In this document: positions 30,658-38,071 of the stretch, piece after piece
Layout of the letters: every line of letters begins with the position of its first letter
Numbering within the stretch: position 1 is the stretch's first letter
Source of the DNA: Planctomycetota bacterium
Lineage (GTDB): Bacteria; Planctomycetota; PUPC01; DSUN01
Direction: 5' to 3'
DNA: 46,065 nt
Assembly (NCBI GenBank): GCA_016872875.1
Contig: VGYW01000005.1
Coordinates: forward strand, 1 to 46,065
Made by a program: the position numbers and the translations under genes
Notes under the pieces: generated by a model
Seen by the model: the letters and a program-made list of their open reading frames with translations, nothing else
Databases searched by the model: none
Told to the model about the DNA's origin: nothing

Positions 30658-31719
30658 CTACTTGGACGCGACGCAGAAGTTCTTCTCGACGTGGCTGCGG
30701 ACGATGATGTAGGCGCCGGGCATCGTGGGGACATAGCTGCCGCCGAAGCTGGGGTCGGCCTCCTCCATCGCCAGCATGCACTGGGCGATGAAGCGCTGCC
30801 ACTTCAAAGGCTCCTCGTCGTTGTCGAGGCCGAAGAAGGCGTTGACCCGCCCAGGGTTCCTCTCGCCATACTTGCGGAGCTTGACGAACAGCCCCAGGCC
30901 AATGGTGTTCGCGAAGGCGGGCACGGGGGCCGAGCCGCTCGACGTGGTCTCGTTCTGGTCAATCGTGCCGTAGGTGAGGGGCGCGCCGCGGACGTAGAGC
31001 ACCTTCTCAGCCAGCGCCTTGCCCAGCCGCACGCCGAACGTGCTCTCCCAGAACATGATGTGGCCGATCTTCCCCACCCCGCCGGTGAAAATTACCCCCG
31101 CCCCCCGGGCCAGCAACTTGTCCATATCGGCCTCATACCCCAGTAGCCCCTTGCCCGCGGCGAAATGGCGGTTAGCCTCAGGAATCCGCATCGCCGGCGC
31201 GATCTTCCCGTAGAACTGCTCCTCCATGTCCTCCTTGAAGCTGGTCATATAGGGATAGAGCTTCTTGTCCACAGGCTTCCCGTCGCGGCTCGCCCACTCG
31301 TCCATTGCGAAGGGGAAGATGAGCTTGGGGTTCACGCAGCACGTGCCCAGGCGGTTGAACAGCTCGGCGATGATCGGGTAGTGCCCCATCGGCCCCACCG
31401 GCGTCACCCAGATGACGGGGCGACCGTCGAGCGTGTGCTGGCACAGCTTGCTGAAGATGTGGATGGCGAACTTGTAGTTGTGCTGCTCGACGTTGTCGGC
31501 GAGGTCAACCGCGAACTCCGGGTGCCAGTGTGCCTTTCGGCGGAGCAGGTCCTTCGGCCCGAACTTCCCCTGCTGCACGGCCTGCCGCACGGCCCAGACG
31601 GCGGGCGTGTACTCCGCCGCGTGGCCGCGATAGACCTTCTTCCCGCGAACCGTCTGGAGGTTCCCCCTGATGATCGCCTCCAGCCGCCTCGACGCCGCCG
31701 GGATGTTCGTCTCGACCAT
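30658..31719 (-). CDS. NagB/RpiA-superfamily glucosamine-6-phosphate deaminase-like protein
   Basis: A 353-residue protein; ATG with GGAGGAG 5 bases upstream (the longer frame reads through a family B hairpin). Motifs include VIWVTPVGPMGHYPIIAELF, GAGVIFTGGVGKIGHIMFWE (the NagB-like glycine loop with the His), and a C-terminal part with PGAYIIVRSHVEKNF. In NagB, enzymes of this fold convert glucosamine-6-phosphate to fructose-6-phosphate plus ammonia. This one is about 90 residues longer than classical NagB, so the substrate may differ. Confidence 0.8.
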   Translation of the reverse strand: MVETNIPAASRRLEAIIRGNLQTVRGKKVYRGHAAEYTPAVWAVRQAVQQGKFGPKDLLRRKAHWHPEFAVDLADNVEQHNYKFAIHIFSKLCQHTLDGRPVIWVTPVGPMGHYPIIAELFNRLGTCCVNPKLIFPFAMDEWASRDGKPVDKKLYPYMTSFKEDMEEQFYGKIAPAMRIPEANRHFAAGKGLLGYEADMDKLLARGAGVIFTGGVGKIGHIMFWESTFGVRLGKALAEKVLYVRGAPLTYGTIDQNETTSSGSAPVPAFANTIGLGLFVKLRKYGERNPGRVNAFFGLDNDEEPLKWQRFIAQCMLAMEEADPSFGGSYVPTMPGAYIIVRSHVEKNFCVASK

Positions 31720-31765
31720 GCTCGCTCCTCCTGCGAAGCCCAGGGACGCCTCTCGTTCGCGCCCG

Positions 31766-31794
31766 ATGATACCGCTCCGCTCCCCCGCGCGCAA
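31766..31794 (-). promoter_or_regulatory. Sigma70-like promoter of the NagB-like gene
   Basis: On the minus strand TTGCGC (31789-31794), 17 bp, TATCAT (31766-31771), about 45 bases before the ATG at 31719. Confidence 0.65.
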
Positions 31795-31831
31795 GGGGGA
31801 TGGCCCCCAGTCCTTGCAGCGGCCCTTCTTC

Positions 31832-31927
31832 AATCGTCCTCGTCCTCGTCCCTCGTCCTCGATTCCCTCCGCTCTCTTGGGCACAAAGAGTCGATTACGA
31901 GGACGAGGAGGAGGACGAGGACGATTG
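31832..31927. repeat. Family B hairpin, intergenic
   Basis: A third copy of the TCGTCC/CTCGTCC-armed hairpin, closed by CAATCG at one end and CGATTG at the other, with a loop around CCCTCCGCTCTCTTGGGCAC. It lies between the divergent NagB-like and nucleotidyltransferase genes. Confidence 0.9.
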
Positions 31928-31981
31928 CAGAAGAAGCGGTTGCTCAGAACACGGGGCCATACCCACGACGCAACACCCTCC

Positions 31982-32009
31982 TTGACACATCCCCGCCCCT
32001 GCCTATAAT
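31982..32009 (+). promoter_or_regulatory. Consensus sigma70 promoter of the nucleotidyltransferase gene
   Basis: TTGACA (31982-31987), 16 bp, TATAAT (32004-32009), both boxes perfect. The leader is about 26 bases, with GGAG before the ATG at 32043. Confidence 0.85.
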
Positions 32010-32042
32010 CAGGCGAGGGAGAGGCGTTCGGAGAGCCGTGAG

Positions 32043-32765
32043 ATGGACGCCGCGCCGTTCCTTGCCACCATCGCCGACGCGCTGGCCGCCGTGGGCCTCG
32101 AAGCCGTCCTCGTCGGCAACGCCGCGGCCGCCCTTCAGGGCGCGCCCGTGACCACCCTCGACTTCGACTTCATGTTCCGCAAGACCCCGGCCAACCTCGC
32201 CAAGCTCAAGAAGCTCGCCATCCGTTTCGATGCCGTGGTCCTGTGTCCTTTCTACCCCGTGAGCGAGCTATACCGCGTGGTCGTGGAGGACACCGGGCTG
32301 CAACTTGACTTCATGCCCAGCCTTACGGGCATCCGCTCGTTCGCCTCCCTGCGGTCCCGCGCTGAGCCCATGGCCTTTGGCCGCGCCCGTCTCTGGGTCG
32401 CCTCCCTCCGCGACGCCATTGCCAGCAAGAAGGCCCTCGGCCGGCCAGGAGCCTTGCTCCCTCTCCCTCGGGGAGAGGGGTGGGGTGAGGGTGCTTCGCC
32501 TGCCCATCGGCACAGCAAGAGGCACCCTCACCCGCCCGCCGGAGCGGGCGGCCTCTCCCCAGGGGAGAGGCACCGGCCCTCTCGTTCCCGCGCTCCGCGT
32601 GGGAGCGCACGGGGCGTGGGAGCGAGAGCCGGGCGCCTTGAGGCCCTGAGGGCTGAGACCCAGCGGGCAGAGCTCGAGCAGATTCGCCGCCTCCTCGCCC
32701 TTCCGATGGAGAAGCGCACCCACTTCCTCCGCCGCCGCACCGGCTTCACCGGTTCCGCACTGTAA
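32043..32765 (+). CDS. AbiEii-like nucleotidyltransferase interrupted by an in-frame repeat pair
   Basis: A 240-residue protein. AVLVGNAAAALQGAPVTTLD followed by FDFMFR is the G-N/S and D-x-D pattern of the minimal and AbiEii-type nucleotidyltransferases. The D-x-D acids bind the metal that holds the nucleotide; toxin members modify tRNA or proteins. DSL-like helices follow, up to ASKKALGRP (~137). Residues ~138-200 are then repeat-derived (LLPLPRGEGWGEGAS, HPHPPAGAGGLSPGERH), and the natural end resumes with LEALRAETQRAELEQI. The core may still fold, since the insert lies in a loop between helices. No antitoxin partner is found next to it. Confidence 0.8.
   Translation: MDAAPFLATIADALAAVGLEAVLVGNAAAALQGAPVTTLDFDFMFRKTPANLAKLKKLAIRFDAVVLCPFYPVSELYRVVVEDTGLQLDFMPSLTGIRSFASLRSRAEPMAFGRARLWVASLRDAIASKKALGRPGALLPLPRGEGWGEGASPAHRHSKRHPHPPAGAGGLSPGERHRPSRSRAPRGSARGVGARAGRLEALRAETQRAELEQIRRLLALPMEKRTHFLRRRTGFTGSAL
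32456..32570. repeat. Family A REP pair inside the nucleotidyltransferase gene
   Basis: A short unit (32456-32494, CTCCCTCGGGGAG stem then GGTGAGGGTGC) faces a long unit (32522-32570, GCACCCTCACCCGCCCGCCG then CTCCCC-AGGGGAG). The short-versus-long, head-to-head layout matches the intergenic pair at 40644-40757. Confidence 0.92.
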
Positions 32766-33019
32766 TCTCCGCGCCGCTGGCGGCCAATGCACCCGAGCTT
32801 CCCGCCACAGGCGACACAGACCCCGAGGTAGGCGGTGAGGCGTACCAGAGGGCCCCTCGCTCCCCACAGGGAGTGGCCCTCTTGCGCCGGCGCTTGGCGA
32901 GTAGAGCGCTACGCTCGCCGCGCACCGCACCCACTACGCCCTTGGGCCAACGGCACCACCAGAGAGGCGTCTGGTCTGGCGATGGCACATGACTTACGGT
33001 CAGCCCTGGGCAACTCTGA

Positions 33020-33078
33020 GGTGCCGGTGGCCGCGAGGCGACAAATCCTGGGGGTCTGGGGGCAAAGCCCCCAGGGTT
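33020..33078. repeat. Family K single arm
   Basis: GTGCCGGTGGC then CAAATCCTGGGGGTCTGGGG and the stem partner CCCCCAGG, nearly identical to 4991-5050. It lies in the 559-base gene-free stretch 32766-33324, which otherwise holds the family L hairpin and no gene. Confidence 0.85.
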
Positions 33079-33155
33079 GCGGTCACGGCGACCCGCTCCA
33101 CGACCGGCGAAGATCGCTACAGTCGGATGAGCCAACCATGCACTTTGCACGCCGG

Positions 33156-33231
33156 GGGAGTTCGTAGTGCGGGCTTTAGCCCGTGCGTGCACCGCAGGAG
33201 ACGGCCTGAAGGCCGCACTACAAACTCCCAC
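33156..33231. repeat. Family L hairpin (GTAGTGCGGGCTTTAGCCCG)
   Basis: Arms GGGAGTTCGTAGTGCGG and CCGCACTACAAACTCCC enclose two small hairpins (GGGCTTTAGCCC and GCCTGAAGGC). A half copy lies at 45591-45612. Confidence 0.85.
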
Positions 33232-33324
33232 TTCATTCGGCTCAAGTGTTACGAACGTTCTTCTCTGCGGACTCTGCTGTCTCTTCCGCCTCTGCGTGAG
33301 ACTCTCTTCTCTTCCTCTGCCCGG

Positions 33325-35250
33325 TCACTGGGGGAGGGGCTTGCCCTCCCGAATCCAGGCCTCGTTGCACGCGGCGAAACGCAGTTGCGAGCCGATCATG
33401 TAGATGACACCGTTGGGGGCCTCGGCGAGGGACATGTAGCCCCCCACCGGGGCGTCCACCTTGCGGGCGTGGGGCCAGGTCTTCCCGTCGTCGAGCGAGA
33501 GAGCCAGCATCGCCCCGCCGCCCACGACCTTCTTGCGGTCGGGGGTCAGGAAGAGGATTGCGCCGCTTGCGAGGCGCAGGGCCGCAGCCTTGTTGCCCAC
33601 GGATATGCCCGCGAAGGGCGAGTTGCCTGCCTCCCACGAATCGCCCATGTCTTTCGAGGTGAGCACCGGCATCGGGTCAGGCCCACGCATGAACGCGAGG
33701 ATGGCGCCATCGGCGAGTGGGACGGTTGCGGGGTGGATGACGTAGCGTCCGCCGGCGGCCTGGCGCATATCGCCCTTGGCCACGCGCCAGGTCTTCCCCT
33801 TGTCGCTGCTGAGCATCAGCCGCGCGTCGCGGTGGTTGTCCCCGTCGCAGGCGAGCACCAGCGTGCCGTCCTTCGCGACGAATGCGGAGCAGGGCTGGCT
33901 CAGGCGGTTCGGGTCGTCCCGCGAGAGCATTATCTGTGGCTTCGACCACGTGGCGCCACTGTCGTCGGAGTAGCGCACGACGTTCGACGTGTAGTCCCAG
34001 CCGTGGAGCGACTGTGTTGAGAAGTGGTAGATTCGGCCGCCGTCGCGCAGGAGGACCGGGGCGTGGCAATTGACGTCGGGCACGCCGAAGAACAGCGACG
34101 CCTGGTCCCAGCGGTCGGCGCCGGCGCGGAGGCGGCTGGCGGCCTGGGCCACCTGGCGGTCCGCCTCGCCCGCGCACGTGTACCACACGGCCAGCACGTC
34201 GCCGTTGGGGCACACGCAGACGGCCGAGAAGTGGTTGTGTGCGCTGAAGATCGGCCCCCAGGTGTTCGGCGGAATCGTGGGATTCGCCTTGGCCGCCGCG
34301 TAGTTGACGAAGAAGGGCTTGACCGGGTCGGGACCTTCCTTCGGCGCGGGCGTCTGCTTGACGCCTTGCTGGTGCAACGGCGGCTCGGCGGGCGGCAGCG
34401 GCTTCGTCTGCGGGGCCTCGCCCAACGCCACGCGGAAGCCGGTGTAGCGGTTGGCGTCCTCGGGCAGGTGGCCCGAGCGGTTGGCGGAGCGTGCGAAGCG
34501 GGCGGGCGGCTGGTAGGCGGGCACGAGACAGCTCCAGCCTCGGACCACGCGGGCGTGGCCGTCGGCCCGGCCAACGGGGTCGGTCTGCTCGCCGGGCTCG
34601 TAGGGGCCGTGCCAGTCCTGGCACCACTCCGCCACGTTCCCGTGCATGTCGAAGATGCCCCAGGCGTTTGGCTTGAGGCTCCCCACGCGCTGCGGCCCGA
34701 GGCGCGTCTTCTCATCGCTCGCCAGGCCCAGCCTGGCATGCTCCGGCGAGAGCGTGTCGCCGGTCGAATAGATGGTCATGGTTCCCGCGCGGCAGGCATA
34801 CTCCCACTCGGCCTCGGTCGGCAGGCGGTATGGCTTGCCCTCCTTCTTCGCCAGCCACTCGCAGAAGTCCACCGCCTGCTGCCAGGTCACGTAAGTGACT
34901 GGCTCCTCATCATCCCGCGTGTTCCCGAACTTGCCGCGCAGCTCCTTGTGCTTCGGGTCGAACTGCTCGTATTGCGCGTTTGTGACCTCATGCATGCCCG
35001 TGAAGAAGGGCCTTGCGATCCTCACCTTGTGCGCGGGCGCCTCATCGTAGTCACGCGTGAGCCATTCCTCGCGCGACCTCGGCGGCGCCTCCCCCGCGCC
35101 CATCACGAACTCCCCCGCCTCGATCCGCACGAACCTCATGCCAATCGAGTTCGTGTGCTCCTTGCCCGCCGGCAGCTCCGCCGCACTGAGCAGGGAGCCT
35201 CCAACCACCAAACCAACAATGCCGACGAATCCCGCGACGGTTCTCTTCAT
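33325..35250 (-). CDS. SUMF1-sialidase (BNR) fusion, secreted
   Basis: A 641-residue protein; ATG with AGGAG upstream. After a signal peptide (VGIVGLVVGGSLLSAAE) comes a SUMF1 domain (~30-285: EAGEFVMGAGEAPP, RLPTEAEWEYACRAGT, DMHGNVAEWCQDWHG), then a Pro-rich linker and a six-bladed propeller (~315-641) with four Asp boxes: SDDSGATW, SSDKGKTW, SKDMGDSW and SLDDGKTW. The SUMF1 end reads RVVRGWSCLVP where true FGE has GGS-type Cys motifs, so formylglycine formation is doubtful. The propeller resembles exo-sialidases or sialate-like glycan readers; the sialidase catalytic Arg triad could not be confirmed by eye. The fusion suggests one surface protein that binds or cuts glycans. Confidence 0.88.
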   Translation of the reverse strand: MKRTVAGFVGIVGLVVGGSLLSAAELPAGKEHTNSIGMRFVRIEAGEFVMGAGEAPPRSREEWLTRDYDEAPAHKVRIARPFFTGMHEVTNAQYEQFDPKHKELRGKFGNTRDDEEPVTYVTWQQAVDFCEWLAKKEGKPYRLPTEAEWEYACRAGTMTIYSTGDTLSPEHARLGLASDEKTRLGPQRVGSLKPNAWGIFDMHGNVAEWCQDWHGPYEPGEQTDPVGRADGHARVVRGWSCLVPAYQPPARFARSANRSGHLPEDANRYTGFRVALGEAPQTKPLPPAEPPLHQQGVKQTPAPKEGPDPVKPFFVNYAAAKANPTIPPNTWGPIFSAHNHFSAVCVCPNGDVLAVWYTCAGEADRQVAQAASRLRAGADRWDQASLFFGVPDVNCHAPVLLRDGGRIYHFSTQSLHGWDYTSNVVRYSDDSGATWSKPQIMLSRDDPNRLSQPCSAFVAKDGTLVLACDGDNHRDARLMLSSDKGKTWRVAKGDMRQAAGGRYVIHPATVPLADGAILAFMRGPDPMPVLTSKDMGDSWEAGNSPFAGISVGNKAAALRLASGAILFLTPDRKKVVGGGAMLALSLDDGKTWPHARKVDAPVGGYMSLAEAPNGVIYMIGSQLRFAACNEAWIREGKPLPQ

Positions 35251-35275
35251 GGCCTACTCCTGGTATCAGGCCAGC

Positions 35276-35305
35276 ATCTTACCCGATCACCCGCGAACCC
35301 ATCAA
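35276..35305 (-). promoter_or_regulatory. Probable promoter of the SUMF1-sialidase gene
   Basis: On the minus strand TTGATG (35300-35305), 18 bp, TAAGAT (35276-35281), about 25 bases before the ATG at 35250. Confidence 0.5.
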
Positions 35306-35334
35306 GCGGGGACCGGCTCCGTGACTTTGGGGAG

Positions 35335-35364
35335 TTGACATTCCGGCAGGGACCGGGCACAATA
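35335..35364 (+). promoter_or_regulatory. Probable promoter of the small antitoxin-like pair
   Basis: TTGACA (35335-35340), 18 bp, CACAAT (35359-35364), with GGAG then ATG at 35407. Confidence 0.5.
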
Positions 35365-35406
35365 GCGGGTAGAAGGGAGAAGGCAGCGGGCCCTCCGGAG
35401 ACGATC

Positions 35407-35604
35407 ATGAGCAGCATCACCATCACGCTCCCCGAAGCCCAGGCGATGCGGCTGAGCGACTTCGCCCGCCGGCTGAACGTCACGCCCGAGGAACTGGCGC
35501 GCGTCGGCGTGGACGACCTCCTGGCCCGCCCCGACGATGCCTTCGAACGGGCCGTCAAGCGGGTCCTCCGCAAGAATGCCGAACTCTACCGGCGGTTGGC
35601 CTGA
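35407..35604 (+). CDS. Small antitoxin-like protein
   Basis: A 65-residue protein: SSITITLPEAQAMRLSDFAR then RLNVTPEELARVGVDDLLAR and a C-terminus ending KNAELYRRLA. The beta strand plus helix pattern and the RLNVTPEEL segment resemble ribbon-helix-helix antitoxins whose partner is often a Doc-type toxin. GGAG lies 6 bases before the ATG. The stop TGA overlaps the ATG of the 43-residue gene that follows. Confidence 0.75.
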   Translation: MSSITITLPEAQAMRLSDFARRLNVTPEELARVGVDDLLARPDDAFERAVKRVLRKNAELYRRLA

Positions 35605-35735
35605 TGCGCTATCTCTTCTGGCTCAACCTCCAGGCCCGCTACGACCTCGAGGTCGAGAAGGACCGCCTCGCCTGCCGCCTCGACGCTGAGGTCAAGCCAC
35701 TCCCCGCCGACCACCTGGCCCCCGCGCGGTCGTGA
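35604..35735 (+). CDS. 43-residue protein coupled to the antitoxin-like gene
   Basis: Its ATG overlaps the previous TGA (TGATG). Residues begin MRYLFWLNLQARYDLEVEKD and continue with an Arg/Leu-rich helix, ending APARS. Its third codon positions are strongly GC-rich like the neighbours, which supports coding. It does not resemble Doc, RelE or PIN toxins apart from the MRYL start. A short helical partner or a truncated toxin are both possible. Confidence 0.6.
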   Translation: MRYLFWLNLQARYDLEVEKDRLACRLDAEVKPLPADHLAPARS

Positions 35736-35793
35736 GCCGAGCTCTCGTTCGTACGCTCTGCGCGGAAGCGGGAGGGGCCTCACGCCGGCGATT

Positions 35794-36807
35794 CTACTTC
35801 CATTGCACGTCCTGCATGAACTCTTTGGCCTCCCCCCACAGATCGTTGAGGAACTCCCGCTCCTCGATGCTGAGGCGCCCCAACGCCTCGCCTGCCTCCC
35901 GCTCAGTGAGTTTACCCTGCCTTGAGTGCGCATCCTCGATGTCAAGCCTCCTGTCAAGATAGGTCTTGTACCTGTCGTGGTATCTCTTCCCCATCCGCCA
36001 GATGCCATAGACGCCATCCCTGTCAAGGTAACCGTGGAGCGACGGGCCCTTTCTGGTGGGGACAATAAAGTGGACCCTTCTCAGCTCTGGAAAAGCCTGG
36101 AGCACTCCTTCCCACCGCGTTCCCCAGCCCATGGTGTTGACCAGGCTAGATGCTATCTCATGGGCTTCGGCTTTGTCTGATGCTGCCAATGCGGTCATGC
36201 GAAACAACCCTGTCTCCAGGTCTTCGCACTCGATCTTCTCAGGAAGCCCCAGTGTTGCGAAGATTGCCGCGGCTGCGGTCCGGTCCGTCAGTTGGAGCGT
36301 CTTCGGCAAAGCGGCCCCCACAAACACCGAGCCATCCCTTGTGTTCTTCCAAGTTTCGGTCAAGGAGAGTCTCTCCCCCGAACTGAACGCCTCTTCAAAG
36401 AACCAAGGGTCTGTGTAGAACTGAACCTGAACACGAGAGCAGAAGCTCCCTCCTGCCTCAAGGATTGCCTTGTGCACGTCGGGTGTCACAGACTTCCCAT
36501 CTGGGCGGAACGTAAAGGAGAACACGTGGTCCGCGTATTCCCGAGCCGCTCGCTCGGTCAGTGGCTTATCGAACAGCGCGTCCACCACAAGCCTGCTCTT
36601 GGCCTCAACCCATGTTCGCGTTCTCGATGGCATCAGGTCCGGGTGCCGCGCCCCGCGCGCTGTCTGGCTGGCATCACGCAGCGCTTCGCGCTGGGCGCGG
36701 CGAGACGACAGCGAATAGACCAAGACGATGGCGCTAACGATAACACCTGCGAGCACCAGTGCGAGAGCTGGTTTCTTGATCGTCACTTGCGACTCCGTGT
36801 CAGCCAT
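35794..36807 (-). CDS. Membrane-anchored hypothetical protein
   Basis: A 337-residue protein with one N-terminal membrane segment (ALALVLAGVIVSAIVLVYSL) and a soluble extracytoplasmic or cytoplasmic body with no family I recognise. Features seen: FSFTFRPDGKSVTPDVHKAI, WGTRWEGVLQAFPELRRVHF, and a charged C-terminal helix (LSIEEREFLNDLWGEAKEFM). Its third codon positions are less GC-rich than those of its neighbours, which hints at transfer. It lies downstream of MazEF on the same strand. Confidence 0.75.
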   Translation of the reverse strand: MADTESQVTIKKPALALVLAGVIVSAIVLVYSLSSRRAQREALRDASQTARGARHPDLMPSRTRTWVEAKSRLVVDALFDKPLTERAAREYADHVFSFTFRPDGKSVTPDVHKAILEAGGSFCSRVQVQFYTDPWFFEEAFSSGERLSLTETWKNTRDGSVFVGAALPKTLQLTDRTAAAAIFATLGLPEKIECEDLETGLFRMTALAASDKAEAHEIASSLVNTMGWGTRWEGVLQAFPELRRVHFIVPTRKGPSLHGYLDRDGVYGIWRMGKRYHDRYKTYLDRRLDIEDAHSRQGKLTEREAGEALGRLSIEEREFLNDLWGEAKEFMQDVQWK

Positions 36808-36921
36808 CCCTCACCATGCCTCCGCAGTCGCTCTTGATTGTTCTCGCCGCTTCTGACACGCGCTCCAGCAAAGCCACCGGGGAGGCCCACGCGAAACATC
36901 CCGCAGGATGCCGAGGCTCGT

Positions 36922-37254
36922 TCACGACCGGAGGATCTGGACAATTCTGTCCGTAACCTGCCGGAGTCTTGACGGGACGAGGGTGGCTGCCTTGCAAAGG
37001 ACGATGCTCGAGTCGGCGGTGAAGAGGCGATTGGGGCGGGCGTTGCTGTCCACGCGAAGGGTGCCCGACACGAGATCGCTTTGCGTGATGGGGATCGAAT
37101 AGCTGTCCGACTTGGCTTGGTTGGTGATCTGGCAGAGGAGAACGTCGTCACCCGTCAGAGCCGCGACGACGAGGGCGGGGCGCCGCTTGGAGGCCGTCAG
37201 GTCCGAAAAGGGGAAGCGAGCGACAACGATATCGCCCTTCACAAATCGGCCCAT
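36922..37254 (-). CDS. MazF/PemK-family toxin
   Basis: A 110-residue protein with the SH3-like MazF pattern: FVKGDIVVARFPFSDLTASK followed by RRPALVV, then VLLCQITNQA, LRVDSNARPNRLF and a C-terminal helix (RLRQVTDRIVQIL). MazF enzymes cut mRNA at short sequences. The start overlaps the antitoxin gene by 16 bases. The pair is complete. Confidence 0.92.
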   Translation of the reverse strand: MGRFVKGDIVVARFPFSDLTASKRRPALVVAALTGDDVLLCQITNQAKSDSYSIPITQSDLVSGTLRVDSNARPNRLFTADSSIVLCKAATLVPSRLRQVTDRIVQILRS

Positions 37255-37442
37255 GCCTCGTCCTCCTCGGGCGTGTCCCAGTCCCTCGCCAGTACCTCCT
37301 CAGAAGCCAGCATCGTCTGGAAGGCTTCGGAAGTCGCGGCACGCTCGATCAGATAGGAGACGAAGTCGTAGACAACCACGAGTTTGTCGGGGGACAGCCG
37401 GCGAAGCTGCTCCTCTACTTGCGGAATTGTGACCGTTTCCAT
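37239..37442 (-). CDS. MazE-like antitoxin (DUF2281-like)
   Basis: A 67-residue protein from the ATG at 37442, preceded by GAGG at 8 bases (GTG at 37451 is an alternative). METVTIPQVEEQLRRLSPDK and LVVVYDFVSYLIERA fit small DUF2281-type antitoxins, and the acidic tail WDTPEEDEAWADL matches the toxin-neutralising end typical of such proteins. It overlaps the mazF-like gene by 16 bases. Confidence 0.85.
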   Translation of the reverse strand: METVTIPQVEEQLRRLSPDKLVVVYDFVSYLIERAATSEAFQTMLASEEVLARDWDTPEEDEAWADL

Positions 37443-37481
37443 AGCAGACACCTCTTTGGGCTCAGTTCCTTTTCTTTGAGT

Positions 37482-37509
37482 AGTATATCACTCTGAGCGG
37501 AGAATGCAA
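37482..37509 (-). promoter_or_regulatory. Sigma70-like promoter of the MazEF-like pair
   Basis: On the minus strand TTGCAT (37504-37509), 16 bp, TATACT (37482-37487), with a leader of about 32 bases to the ATG at 37442. Confidence 0.75.
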
Positions 37510-37560
37510 GGGGCGTTCGACCGCACGATTCCGAGACCTGAAGCCCGCTCCCGCTCCCAG

Positions 37561-37595
37561 GACCCTCACCCTGCCCTCTCCCAAAGGGAGAGGGG
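37561..37595. repeat. Family A REP-like unit, intergenic
   Basis: GACCCTCACCCTGCCCTCTC followed by the stem CTCCC-AAA-GGGAG. It lies between the MazEF promoter and the PIN remnant. Confidence 0.85.
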
Positions 37596-37607
37596 AATCC
37601 AGAGCAC

Positions 37608-37733
37608 CTACTCCTGCTTGGCGGGCCATCGCTTGAGGCGCAAGCCGGGGACTTGAGAGAGCTCGGCGACGTTGTCGGTGGCCAGGGCGTGGCGGCGAGC
37701 GATGAACACCTTAGCGTCAATCAGGATTCCCAA
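37608..37733 (-). pseudogene. PIN-domain toxin with the middle deleted
   Basis: A short frame of about 41 codons joins the start of a VapC-type protein (GILIDAKVFIA) directly to a VapC-type end (RRHALATDNVAELSQVPGLR, then LKRWPA and a stop). About 90 middle residues, including the conserved acids between these parts, are missing. The catalytic fold cannot form. It lies next to a family A unit and to MazEF, and no antitoxin gene is seen upstream of it. Confidence 0.75.
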
Positions 37734-37760
37734 GGGTCTTTGAGCCTTTCTTTCCTCAGC

Positions 37761-38018
37761 CCCGCGGTCATTGTTGTGGGCCGGGCAAGCGCGGGGACCC
37801 TCAACAATGAGGGGAAAGAGCCCGGCGGGGGCGGGTGGGGCGCTTCATAAGGCATTGACAGCACGAGACATGCGTGGGCTTGGTCCTGTGGGACACCCGC
37901 CGCCCGGTGCGTAGGTGTGTGTGTGCGCGTGTGCCTCAACAATGGTAGGAATGGCTGAAATGGCCACCGGAGGCCGATCCACCCATAGTTGAGGCTGTTT
38001 TTCAGACCCTCAACAATG
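37761..38018. repeat. CTCAACAATG repeat cluster
   Basis: CTCAACAATG occurs at 37800-37809, 37935-37944 and 38009-38018. Inverted partners are CATTGTTG near 37769 and GTTGAGG at 37988-37994, so several small hairpins can form, and a GT-rich run lies at 37912-37933. This is the rest of the gene-free stretch from the PIN remnant to the GH127 gene. Confidence 0.6.
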
Positions 38019-38071
38019 GCGCAGGGGCACCAGAATCAGGGGCCAGACTCCCGCGTGCAAGTGTGCACGCC

